A DNA stretch of 64,000 nucleotides, taken from assembly GCF_007754155.1 (NCBI RefSeq), contig NZ_CP037423.1:3286001-3350000 (forward strand), written 5' to 3'. The translations under genes were made by a program, and so were the position numbers. Positions 56,604-64,000 of the stretch are shown here, piece after piece. Within the stretch, counting starts at the first letter, position 1. Every line of letters starts with the position of its first letter. Origin of the DNA: Stieleria neptunia (GTDB taxonomy: Bacteria; Planctomycetota; Planctomycetia; Pirellulales; Pirellulaceae). The notes below the pieces were generated by a model. The model saw only the letters and a program-made list of their open reading frames with translations. It made no database searches and was not told the origin of the DNA.

Positions 56604-57707
56604 GTGAATTCAGACCGACTCGGTTCGCTTCAACTGTTGCCGCCACTCTCGGCGTCGGTGTGGGCGACCAGCCCGATGCATCCGGCATCGCAAACGATCG
56701 CACGCCCCGATGGAACCGCGGTTCGATTGGAGTTGCCGCTGTTCTGGTACGAACCGCCCTGGATTCAATTGCCGCGCGACGTTGCCGGACGATTGGCCGC
56801 GTCGGTGGCCAACCTGGATGTGGTGGTTTCGGCACTTCGCCGCGACATCGCCAGTGACGAAGAGCCGAGTGAATTGTTTGCGGAAATCCCGGTCGACGAG
56901 AGTACCGCCACCGATGCACCGCGACCGCAATTTTTGCCCCGGATGACCCCCTATCGCGCCGAACGGTATGGATTCACGCCGGCCGATTTCGACGAGACAC
57001 GCATCATCGATGTTCGGCTGGCCGCGACGCGGGGTGATTCGGGACGACTCGCTTATTCACCCGACCAAATGAGTCGTTGGGAAGGCGGTCCGGAAGGTTT
57101 GACGATCGGTGGCGGGGGTTATGTTGCCACCGGTTCCTTTCCCACCGATGTCGTGTCGCTGAAACAAGCCCGAACGAAACTCGACCAACTGCGGCTGCTG
57201 GCACCCTCGGCCGCGGTCTTTGTGTCGATCGATTGCTACCGTTTGGAAGAGGAGATTGCCGCGGCGCTGGTTTCCCGCCCCGATGGCTTGATCGTGCGAA
57301 TGAATCAACCGGAAATCGAGGGGCTGCAGCTGGCCTCGCTGGTCACCAAGACGCGTCGATTGATGGCCGAACACGATTTCGCGGACAAACCCTTGTGGGT
57401 CGTGCCGGGCGAAGTCAGCGCCCGCGACGTTGCCAAGTTGATCGCGCTGGGCGCATCGGCCGTTGCCATCGATGCGTGGTGCAGACCGCTGGTTCAGTTC
57501 TTGCTGGAGTCCATGCCGACGTCACGCTACGATCGAACGGCATTCAATCAAATCCCCGCCGTCACCTCGCAACATTTGTGGGACGACATCGACCGCGTCA
57601 TCGGACTCGTTTCTACGATCATGCCACACGGTACCACGCCCCAGCGACTGGGGACGTATCACTCGCGGTGGGCCAAAGCGTCTGGCGCCGCGTTGCTGGC
57701 TCCGTAG
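56604..57707 (+). CDS. glutamate synthase FMN-domain-like protein
   Basis: 367 residues, GTG start with AAAGGAT 7 nt upstream. TIM-barrel FMN domain of the GltB type: SPDQMSRWEGGPEGLTIGGGGYVATGSFPTDVVSLKQARTKLDQLRLLAPSAAVFVSIDCY, DGLIVRMNQPEIEGLQLASLVTKTRRLMAEHDFADKPLWVVPGEVSARDVAKLIALGASAVAIDAWCRPL. The cysteines for the 3Fe-4S cluster that follow the barrel in true glutamate synthase are absent (only isolated Cys residues) and the protein is shorter, so normal glutamate synthesis is unlikely. Last gene of the PNP operon, 19 bp after the GXGXG gene. It may act as an FMN oxidoreductase together with the previous protein. Confidence 0.8.
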   Translation: MNSDRLGSLQLLPPLSASVWATSPMHPASQTIARPDGTAVRLELPLFWYEPPWIQLPRDVAGRLAASVANLDVVVSALRRDIASDEEPSELFAEIPVDESTATDAPRPQFLPRMTPYRAERYGFTPADFDETRIIDVRLAATRGDSGRLAYSPDQMSRWEGGPEGLTIGGGGYVATGSFPTDVVSLKQARTKLDQLRLLAPSAAVFVSIDCYRLEEEIAAALVSRPDGLIVRMNQPEIEGLQLASLVTKTRRLMAEHDFADKPLWVVPGEVSARDVAKLIALGASAVAIDAWCRPLVQFLLESMPTSRYDRTAFNQIPAVTSQHLWDDIDRVIGLVSTIMPHGTTPQRLGTYHSRWAKASGAALLAP

Positions 57708-58118
57708 GCTGATTCGGAAAACGGTGTGCCAGTGGCGATAGGATCTCGTCGATTGAGTGTGATGCGGTCAGCGGACCCGTTTGTACGACGTCCGTTCTAG
57801 GTCGTCGCGCAGGGCCCCACGGGCGACGGCCCGGAAGGGCCGTCGTACTCGAAAAACCGGTCGTCCTAAGCTGGACGGTCTCCTCAGCCTGCACACCCAC
57901 ACTGATGCCCGTACGATTGATTGCGGCCTCCTTTGATTGCGGCCTCCTTTTCGTTGTCGCCGTCGGGTGGGTGCCAAACCCGGCGTCCTGTCGCTCCGGC
58001 AGACCCGCCCCAAACCGGTTAGATTGTTGCGGTAGCGTTCGTGATCGTCAGGATGCCGAGGTCATTGCGATGGCGATCATCGTTCCCTCCACTCGATTCC
58101 CCAATTGCAGGTCCCAAC
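57708..58118. repeat. intergenic region with dispersed repeat R5
   Basis: R5 lies at 57781-57913: GTACGACGTCCGTTCTAGG, TCGTCGCGCAGGGCCCCACG, GGCGACGGCCCGGAAGGGCC, CTAAGCTGGACGGTCTCCTC, ending GCACACCCACACTGATGCCCGT; compare 19365-19500. A 20-bp direct repeat GATTGCGGCCTCCTTT is at 57918-57953. 57954-58118 holds the leader of the next gene. No gene is seen. Confidence 0.8.
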
Positions 58119-58922
58119 ATGACCCTCACCGATCGATCGTTGACAACGGGCTGGTTCGCCGGTTTGGCATTCTGTCTTGTCGCGTCACTGTTCACGCCCA
58201 CGCCCCTCCGAGCCGATGACCGTGAAGCGGAGGCCCGCGAAGCAGAGGCCCGTGAACGCGAGACATCCGAGCAAGATCACAGACCGCGGGATGACGATCG
58301 CGCCGAGAGGCGTCGTCCCGATGATGAACGGCTCACGCGTGACCGCCCCGGAAATCGTGAAGAAGCCGAAGAACGTGAGATGCATGAACGTGAGATGCTT
58401 GAACGTGAAATGCATGGACGTGAGATGCACAGGCTTGCAATGCAAAGGCGTCAATCACGCCTGCGCGAGGTGCGCGAACGCGAGATGCGTGAGCGAGAGC
58501 GTGAACTTGAGATGCACGAGCGCGAATTGCACGAGCGCGAGCAGATGGAACGTCGCGAACAGGAAGAGCGCGAGCGTGACCAAAACCTGCAAGCGATGGA
58601 GCTTGAAATGCGTGAACTCGAGCTGCACCGCCAACGCCTGGAACTTCGCATCGCCGAAATGGAACTTGAAAAACGCTTGTCGCAATCGGTGTCCAAGGCC
58701 GATGAAGCGGCATTGGATGCGATCAAGATGGCGTCGCGATTCATGGAACCCGAGGCAGCCGCGGACTTTTTTGCCGGCATGCTCGACCGTGTGCATTCAC
58801 CGATCGTCCAGCACGAGTTGCGTCTACAACTTGCCGAAAGATTTTTCTACGCCGAGCGACCGGATCAAGCAGCTGAGCAATTGCGTGCCCTGATTGCGCC
58901 TGTTCACGAAGGCGACCACTGA
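58119..58922 (+). CDS. exported Glu/Arg/Met-rich repeat protein
   Basis: 267 residues from ATG 58119 (AGG upstream). An N-terminal signal (MTLTDRSLTTGWFAGLAFCLVASLFTPTPLRAD) is followed by about 170 residues made almost wholly of Glu, Arg, Met and His in units such as EMHEREM, EREMHGREMH, EREREL (tandem repeats of 10-15 residues), which would form one long charged helix. The last 70 residues (LSQSVSKADEAALDAIKMASRFMEPEAAADFFAGMLDRVHSPIVQHELRLQLAERFFYAERPDQAAEQLRALI) look like a small helical TPR-type domain. No family recognised. The long helix suggests a spacer or scaffold in the envelope. Confidence 0.8.
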   Translation: MTLTDRSLTTGWFAGLAFCLVASLFTPTPLRADDREAEAREAEARERETSEQDHRPRDDDRAERRRPDDERLTRDRPGNREEAEEREMHEREMLEREMHGREMHRLAMQRRQSRLREVREREMRERERELEMHERELHEREQMERREQEERERDQNLQAMELEMRELELHRQRLELRIAEMELEKRLSQSVSKADEAALDAIKMASRFMEPEAAADFFAGMLDRVHSPIVQHELRLQLAERFFYAERPDQAAEQLRALIAPVHEGDH

Positions 58923-59428
58923 CGGTCAAGGTATGGATTGAGAAACACCGCTCCCATTTTACGGGAGCGTCGAGCGCAGCGAGCGGCATACGCATCAAGT
59001 TAAGAAGCAACCCTCCCGTGTGCGGGAGGGTCGAGCGCAGCGAGGGGAGGGTTTCCGCTGCCCCGCAGCCACCGATGCCAAAAACGACGCCAAAGCACCC
59101 TCTCCGGTCCAGGCGCAAACGCCTCCGCGACCCTCCCAAAGGGCATCGGTATCTACACATCTTTCGCATTTTTGGTCTGGTTTGCGTGGACGGTTTCGGC
59201 CAACGGCCGTTTACATCCATAGCCTTGGGCATCGCCCCAGGTCCGTTGGACGCATACGAGAAGGATTAGCCAACGGCCATACGCAAACGCCTCGTCAAAA
59301 TCGAATCTTGTGCATGGCCGTTGGCCAAATATGCCTCAATCGCAATTGATCCCTGGGGCGATGCCCCAGGCTATGGATATGCATGCCCTTTGGGCAAAAG
59401 GCGATTCGCCCGGCATGCACAGCATGCC
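58923..59428. repeat. intergenic region with R4 and R7 repeats
   Basis: An R4-like copy lies at 58946-58988 (CTCCCATTTTACGGGAGCG, TCGAGCGCAGCGAGCGG) and a full R4 at 59009-59053 (CCTCCCGTGTGCGGGAGGG, TCGAGCGCAGCGAGGGGAGG). R7 spans about 59140-59400: GGCCAACGGCCGTTTACATC, GCCTTGGGCATCGCCCCAGG, GCCAACGGCCATACGCAAAC, ATGGCCGTTGGCCAAATATG, CTGGGGCGATGCCCCAGGC and GCATGCCCTTTGGGCAAAAGG; the left and right halves are inverted relative to each other. No gene is seen. It separates the converging Glu/Arg-rich and acetylxylan-esterase-like genes. Confidence 0.75.
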
Positions 59429-61381
59429 CTACTCTTTGACCAATCGCGTGGTCGCCGCTTCCACGACGTCCTCAAGTTCAACGAAGCGGCTGACGTTCAA
59501 CAGATCCGGCGCGTCACGATTTCGCTTGGGCAGATTTTCCAGTTTCAATTGATCGATCCCATCGACGAACAGGGACGCGTAAAGGCCCCAAAACGCAGCG
59601 TCTCCCTCGGCCTTGATCGAGACCATCGGCTTTTCCAACCCGGGCGTTTGCCGCAGCGTTTCCAAGCCGCGGATGACGTCGTAGATCTGCATGCCGGCCA
59701 GGGTCTGGCCGAGCAGCATGAAGCGTCGGCGGATGTGCGTCTGCGTTCGTTCGTCATCGGTCCAGCGGGTCGGTCCGATCCCACGCGGCACGAGGAAAGC
59801 TGTGTTGCGATCGGTTGTCATCTGTCGCAATGCCTTGGCGACTTCCGAGTCGGGTTTCGCGCCGGGCACATGATCGGGAAACAACACCGCCAAGCCCGCC
59901 GCCCATTTCTTCCAGCCATCCTGGTCCAGAATCACGACATCCAGCGGGGCGTTTGGGGCTTGGTCCGGTTGCACCACGTAGATCGGTAATCGAAACGGCG
60001 ATTGACTGGTGAACTCGATCACACGCGTGTCGGACGACGGCGCGTTTGTCACGATCGACTGGACATCCAGGGACTCGGGCGAATCGGGCCAGCCCCGAAA
60101 CGTTCGTTGTCTCAACCGATCGATCAATGCCCGGACCGCTTCGGGAGAGTCCGTATCGAGTGCGCCCGAGTCCGCTTTGGGCACAAAGCTCTCGTGGATC
60201 GTCGTCACGCGCTGTTCTTCCGGCAGTTCCTCAAAGACTTTCAAGTCACGCTTTTCAAACAGCGGCTCGGCGGCCATCTCGATCAACGTCTGGTCGTCGC
60301 GTAGAAAACGATTCATCCAACGAAATGCGGCGACGCGCAGTTCTTGCGTGTCCTTGTGTGGACCTTCGGAAATTTGTAGTCCCAGTTTGTCACGGGCGTC
60401 GTAGAGGTCATAGATCGTTTGCACTTTCGCATAAACATCCACGACACCGTCCAGCGGGAAGATGCGGTCTTTGTCGGAATTGGTAATCAGCAGCGGACGC
60501 GGTGCGACCAACGCGGCCACCATCGGGAAATCCCAGCGGTAGGTGTTGACCATGTACATGCAATCGCAATGGCCTTCGACACAACCATCGACGACATGAT
60601 TTTTCAAACTGGTGATCCCCGCGACCGGGACCGCCGCGGTGATGCGTTCGTCGATCGCCGCGATCCACCACGAATAGGCCCCACCGCCGCTGCGCCCGGT
60701 GACCCCGATGCGATCTCCATCGACTTCGTCGCGCGATTGCAGGTAGTCCAGGGAGCGGATGCAATTGAACGCCTCGACGCCCGCCGACGAATACCCGCGA
60801 TTGTTCCACCACCACATTTTTTCACGATAGGTCCCGTGGTGAATGCCTTCGATTTCACCCAATTGGACCGTGTCGATGGTCAGACAAACGTAGCCGTTTC
60901 GCGCGAACCAGGCGCCGTGATGTTGATAGTGCGTCTTATTGCCCAGGCTCTTGCCGTCGTGCCGTTCGCCCCCGTGACCACAGACATACAGAATCGCCGG
61001 GAGTTTGTCATCTTGCACGCTCGGCCGGTATAAATTGGCGGTCACGTACAGGCCCGGCATCGATTGAAAATGCAATCGCTCGACGATCACGCCTGATGCT
61101 TCCAGCGTGCCCGTCACCACAGGTTCCAGTGGCGTCTTGGGGGGCATCGGATCCAAACCGAGCATCTCCAACATCTGGCGGCGGTACTCAGGGCGTTTAC
61201 TGGTCCAGTCTTCCAGCGTCTCGATGTCGGCGAACGTTCGATCGGTCAGCTTTTGTGTCTCGGCGCGAAAATACTCCGCGATCCATCGATCGCCTGGTGC
61301 GGTCGACGGTTCCACCGGTTGGGTAGAACCTGTCTTTGCAAACACGAGCACAACAAGCAGGGCAGAAAAAAGGTAGCGCAT
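59429..61381 (-). CDS. secreted acetylxylan-esterase-like alpha/beta hydrolase
   Basis: 650 residues from ATG 61381 (MRYLFSALLVVLVFAKTGSTQ, signal peptide); a TTG five codons upstream is a weaker start. The first 400 residues are an AXE1/dienelactone-type hydrolase: LPAILYVCGHGGERHDGKS (oxyanion region), HHGAWFARNGYVCLTIDTVQLGEIEG, then RIGVTGRSGGGAYSWWIAAID with nucleophile Ser in GRSGG, and ALVAPRPLLITNSDKDRIFPLDGV with the Asp and a His later. The second part (400-650) is another hydrolase-like region (DVVILDQDGWKKWAAGLAVLFPDHV, RGIGPTRWTDD) without a visible nucleophile. Probably removes acetyl groups from polysaccharide outside the cytoplasm. Confidence 0.88.
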   Translation of the reverse strand: MRYLFSALLVVLVFAKTGSTQPVEPSTAPGDRWIAEYFRAETQKLTDRTFADIETLEDWTSKRPEYRRQMLEMLGLDPMPPKTPLEPVVTGTLEASGVIVERLHFQSMPGLYVTANLYRPSVQDDKLPAILYVCGHGGERHDGKSLGNKTHYQHHGAWFARNGYVCLTIDTVQLGEIEGIHHGTYREKMWWWNNRGYSSAGVEAFNCIRSLDYLQSRDEVDGDRIGVTGRSGGGAYSWWIAAIDERITAAVPVAGITSLKNHVVDGCVEGHCDCMYMVNTYRWDFPMVAALVAPRPLLITNSDKDRIFPLDGVVDVYAKVQTIYDLYDARDKLGLQISEGPHKDTQELRVAAFRWMNRFLRDDQTLIEMAAEPLFEKRDLKVFEELPEEQRVTTIHESFVPKADSGALDTDSPEAVRALIDRLRQRTFRGWPDSPESLDVQSIVTNAPSSDTRVIEFTSQSPFRLPIYVVQPDQAPNAPLDVVILDQDGWKKWAAGLAVLFPDHVPGAKPDSEVAKALRQMTTDRNTAFLVPRGIGPTRWTDDERTQTHIRRRFMLLGQTLAGMQIYDVIRGLETLRQTPGLEKPMVSIKAEGDAAFWGLYASLFVDGIDQLKLENLPKRNRDAPDLLNVSRFVELEDVVEAATTRLVKE

Positions 61382-61563
61382 CAGACTCGTTCTCAACGTG
61401 ATTCAATGAGTGGTGCATTTCAGAGAATGCGGGCAGGATGATCGGATTGATCCACGGCTGGCAAGGCGTCGCCACGAATCGCACAGTGGATGATTGCGAT
61501 CCGCGACTCCACGTTCGCCGGCGAGCTACAATGGCGACTCCATTTTTATCCTGGAGAATCACC

Positions 61564-62691
61564 ATGCGACTCGCGGCCCTATTGTATCTTCTGCTGGCCG
61601 GCACGATGTGCTCGGCGGAGACGCTTGTCTATTTCGGCACGTACACACGCGGAAACGCTGCCAGCGAAGGGATCTATGTTGCGACGCTCGACGAGGCCAC
61701 CGGCGCACTTTCGCAGCCGCGGTTGGCTGCCAAAGCCGACAACCCGTCGTTTGTCGCGATCGCTCCCGGCGGCAAAACGCTGTATGCCGTTTCGGAAACG
61801 CCCTGGACCGACGATGATTCCGTCGGCATCGTCGCGTATTCCATCGGCGACGACGGCACACTAAAACAACTCAACCAGCGGTCGACGCGTGGCGGGGCCG
61901 CTTGCCATGTGGCGGTGCATCCATCGGGCAAGTCTCTCGGCGTTGCCAACTACAGCGGCGGCAGTTGCGCGTCGTTTCCGATCAACGACGACGGTTCGCT
62001 CGGGGAAATCGCTTCCTTTCATCAGCACGTCGGCAGCAGCGTGAACCCGCGTCGCCAGCAGGAAGCGCACGCCCACTCGATCAACTACAACGCCGACGGA
62101 ACCCAAGCCTTCGTCGCCGACCTCGGGATGGACCAGATTGTGATCTACGACGTCGATTCCGAATCGGGGAAGCTGGCACCGTCGCAGCAGCGATCGCTGA
62201 AGATGCCCGCCGGAGGAGGCCCCCGCCATTTCTGTTTCACACCCGCTGGAAAGATTGCACTGGCCAACCTGGAATTGACCTCTGACGTTGCGTTGCTGCG
62301 CTACGACGATGCGGCAAGAAGCCTGTCGATGCTGGAGGTCGCTTCGACGCTTCCCGGTGGTCAGGCGGTACCGGGCAACAGCACGGCGGAGTGTTTGGTG
62401 CATCCCAATGGACGAACCGCATACGTTTCCAACCGAGGCCACAACTCGATCGCCGTCTTTCGGATCGACGCCTCTAACGCGGATATCCAATGGATCGAAA
62501 ACGAACCGACACAAGGGGAAATCCCGCGGGGGTTTGGGATCGATCCGAGCGGCAAGTTCGTCGTCGTTGCCAATCAAAATTCCGACAACGTCGTGTCGCT
62601 GCAGATCGACCCCGAAACGGGATCCCTCTCGCCGACCGGCAGCGAAATCACCGTCGGCACGCCCGTCAATGTGCGGTTCTTGAAACGCTAG
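61564..62691 (+). CDS. lactonase family beta-propeller protein (6-phosphogluconolactonase-like)
   Basis: 375 residues from ATG 61564, with GGAG 8 nt upstream; the frame is open to 61438 but the signal peptide MRLAALLYLLLAGTMCSA begins here. Seven-bladed propeller of the YbhE/Pgl type: TLVYFGTYTRGNAASEGIYVATLDEATGALSQPRLAAKADNPSFVAI, GGAACHVAVHPSGKSLGVANYSGGSCASFPINDDGSL, AHAHSINYNADGTQAFVADLGMDQIVIYDVD, GGGPRHFCFTPAGKIALANLEL, STAECLVHPNGRTAYVSNRGHNSIAVFRID, EIPRGFGIDPSGKFVVVANQNSDNVVSL. The cytosolic family opens 6-phosphogluconolactone; export here suggests another lactone or sugar-acid substrate. Confidence 0.92.
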   Translation: MRLAALLYLLLAGTMCSAETLVYFGTYTRGNAASEGIYVATLDEATGALSQPRLAAKADNPSFVAIAPGGKTLYAVSETPWTDDDSVGIVAYSIGDDGTLKQLNQRSTRGGAACHVAVHPSGKSLGVANYSGGSCASFPINDDGSLGEIASFHQHVGSSVNPRRQQEAHAHSINYNADGTQAFVADLGMDQIVIYDVDSESGKLAPSQQRSLKMPAGGGPRHFCFTPAGKIALANLELTSDVALLRYDDAARSLSMLEVASTLPGGQAVPGNSTAECLVHPNGRTAYVSNRGHNSIAVFRIDASNADIQWIENEPTQGEIPRGFGIDPSGKFVVVANQNSDNVVSLQIDPETGSLSPTGSEITVGTPVNVRFLKR

Positions 62692-62756
62692 AAACGAGCG
62701 TCCAAGTGGTCGCGCGTCGGCAGACTCGCCGGACCGGACGCAAGTTGCCCATTCCC

Positions 62757-62783
62757 CCAAAAAGGTGTCGGACACCTTTTTGG
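62757..62783. terminator. perfect palindrome, possible two-way terminator
   Basis: Arms CCAAAAAGGTGTC and GACACCTTTTTGG (13 nt each) around a single central G form a perfect palindrome. An RNA hairpin with flanking T/A tracts could end transcription. It lies 66 bp after the lactonase stop. The core GGTGTCGGACACC also resembles short extragenic palindromes known in planctomycetes, so it may be a repeat rather than a terminator. The rest of 62692-63027 shows no gene. Confidence 0.5.
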
Positions 62784-63027
62784 TAAGTTTGACGCCCTTG
62801 CAAATTCGTCGCTACAATGTTGGCCCGATTCATCCTTCGTCTTCATGCGGCACGACAGTGGTGCTCCCGTTTCGTTCAGACGGGCGTTTCCTGGTCAACG
62901 TCCACCTTCCACCCCGGTGCATGACGTTCTGCCACGAAGAAGAACGTTCGAAATGACGTCGATTCTGAGCAGCCGCTCGCCTCATTGAACGGTTTCCATT
63001 TCATCAGCCCTGGTAAGTCAATCGCCC

Positions 63028-64000
63028 ATGCTTTCTCACAACATTCGCTCGCTGGCGTTTGCTCGATACTTGAGAGCTTCTCTGCTCGGGATTCTCGTTT
63101 GCTCCCCGGTGACGGCTCAGGTTGCTTCGCCCCCTCTGTACAAGGTGCTGCTGACGGATACCTCCAAGCCCATTATTGGTACGCTCGTCAGCCGAGACAC
63201 CGAGACCGTGACGATCCAAGACATTGACACCAATACCAAAGTCCGCTTTGAGCGAAGCAACGTCAAAGAGGTGATCACACCCTTCGCATTCGATGACGCG
63301 GTGAAGTCGATCGGATTGGAAGAAATGTTGAGTTGGAAGATCGGACAAGTTGCGGCACAGAGGAAATCGCCCGGCCGGATCGCCAAGGTGTCGTCGCAGG
63401 TCGTTTACATCACCCTTGGAACGAACAGCGGAATTCGTGAAGACACAACGCTCACCGTTTTCCGAAATGAAGGGGAAATCAAAGATCCGGTTAGCGGCGA
63501 GGTGTTGGCGGTCGAACGTCCGAAAATTGCCGAACTTCAGGTCACCGAAGTGCAAGAAAAATATTGCAAAGCCAAATTGGTCGGGAATCTGGAGCCCGAA
63601 TTACAGGTGGGTGATGAAGTCGAACCCGATCTCGATCTGCGAGTCGCGGTTTGTCCCATCCGAGACCAGAACGGAGAATCTGTTGATGAAACACTTGTCA
63701 TGGTTGAAGAGATTACGACCAGACTCGTCAACCGAAAAGTTGCCGTCGTCGATCGTGGCTCACTGGGGCAAGTTCTGGGGGAGTTGCTCGTACACAACAC
63801 ACCCCTGTTCGATCCCAAAACAGCGCAAAAGTTGGGCGACTTGACAGGGGCGACACATGTCCTGGCGGGTAAAATTGTCCCCAGTGGTCGCACGCGGGGC
63901 ATCGCTTACGTCCGATTGATCGATGTGCAGACCGGACGAATTGTCGTGGCAACTTCCACCTCGATCAGTTTGACCCGTACGCTCGCCTCGGCGACCGATG
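63028..64000 (+). CDS. exported protein with FlgO/CsgG-like C-terminal domain, 3' end outside window
   Basis: From ATG 63028 (MLSHNIRSLAFARYLRASLLGILVCSPVTAQ, signal peptide) the frame stays open to the end, giving at least 324 residues. Part one, about 35-100: PPLYKVLLTDTSKPIIGTLVSRDTETVTIQDIDTNTKVRFERSNVKEV. Part two, about 115-205, SH3/OB-like: RIAKVSSQVVYITLGTNSGIREDTTLTVFRNEGEIKDPVSGEVLAVERPKIAELQVTEVQ and GDEVEPD. Part three, from about 208: LRVAVCPIRDQNGESVDETLVMVEEITTRLVNRKVAVVDRGSLGQVLGELL and LGDLTGATHVLAGKIVPSGRTRGIAYVRLIDVQTGRIVVAT, like FlgO/CsgG/TolB-N domains of envelope proteins. Confidence 0.8.
   Translation, partial: MLSHNIRSLAFARYLRASLLGILVCSPVTAQVASPPLYKVLLTDTSKPIIGTLVSRDTETVTIQDIDTNTKVRFERSNVKEVITPFAFDDAVKSIGLEEMLSWKIGQVAAQRKSPGRIAKVSSQVVYITLGTNSGIREDTTLTVFRNEGEIKDPVSGEVLAVERPKIAELQVTEVQEKYCKAKLVGNLEPELQVGDEVEPDLDLRVAVCPIRDQNGESVDETLVMVEEITTRLVNRKVAVVDRGSLGQVLGELLVHNTPLFDPKTAQKLGDLTGATHVLAGKIVPSGRTRGIAYVRLIDVQTGRIVVATSTSISLTRTLASATD

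Overview
The window is chromosomal DNA from a planctomycete, most likely family Pirellulaceae (Rhodopirellula/Stieleria-like). The inference rests on a DUF1559 protein with a type-IV-pilin-like start, a DUF1501 + DUF1549/DUF1553 (cytochrome-type) gene pair, an ALESRKLLA N-terminus on an RTX-like exported protein, an SGNH-DUF1080 fusion, a high-GC genome, long secreted proteins and abundant short dispersed intergenic repeats. No phage, plasmid, CRISPR array or rRNA was seen. One tRNA (His) and one intact insertion sequence are present.

Layout. 0-9 kb: SDR oxidoreductases, an EAL/HDOD signalling protein, an AlkD-like repair protein coupled to an SGNH/DUF1080 esterase, a membrane-protein pair, tRNA-His and an unknown gene. 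9-15.4 kb: a histidine kinase divergent from a complete ribose-type sugar ABC operon (lipoprotein, double ATPase, enlarged permease). 15.5-17.4 kb: an IS1182-like element inserted in a dispersed repeat, then a 58-bp tandem array that supplies the stop codon of a thioesterase gene. 17.4-31 kb: thioesterase, thioredoxin-like membrane fusion, zinc-ribbon protein, dnaJ-like/rnpA pair, a CehA/McbA-like protein that lacks its metal ligands, Gfo/Idh/MocA oxidoreductase, mfd, CBS protein and a coiled-coil membrane protein. 31-42 kb: large TolC-like protein, a cysteine-desulfurase homologue with His in place of the catalytic Cys, DUF1559, mannose-6-phosphate isomerase, TatC with a large acidic periplasmic insert, RTX repeat protein. 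42-50 kb: nested mobile repeats and the DUF1501/DUF1553 pair (the DUF1501 protein has a Tat signal). 50-64 kb: PhyH dioxygenase, HerA-like ATPase, a tightly overlapping four-gene operon (two purine nucleoside phosphorylases plus two pieces of a glutamate-synthase-like enzyme), an Arg/Glu-rich repeat protein, acetylxylan-esterase-like hydrolase, a beta-propeller lactonase, and the start of a CsgG/FlgO-like gene that runs off the right end.

The most interesting points are: (1) the PNP-PNP-GXGXG-FMN operon, whose glutamate-synthase-like parts have no visible iron-sulfur cysteine cluster and whose two PNPs differ at a base-recognition position; (2) several homologues of known enzymes missing their key residues; (3) nested insertions of short MITE-like elements and an IS with a matching unoccupied site elsewhere in the window; and (4) repeated short tandem duplications, in frame inside conserved genes. 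All functional statements come from reading motifs; no database search was run.
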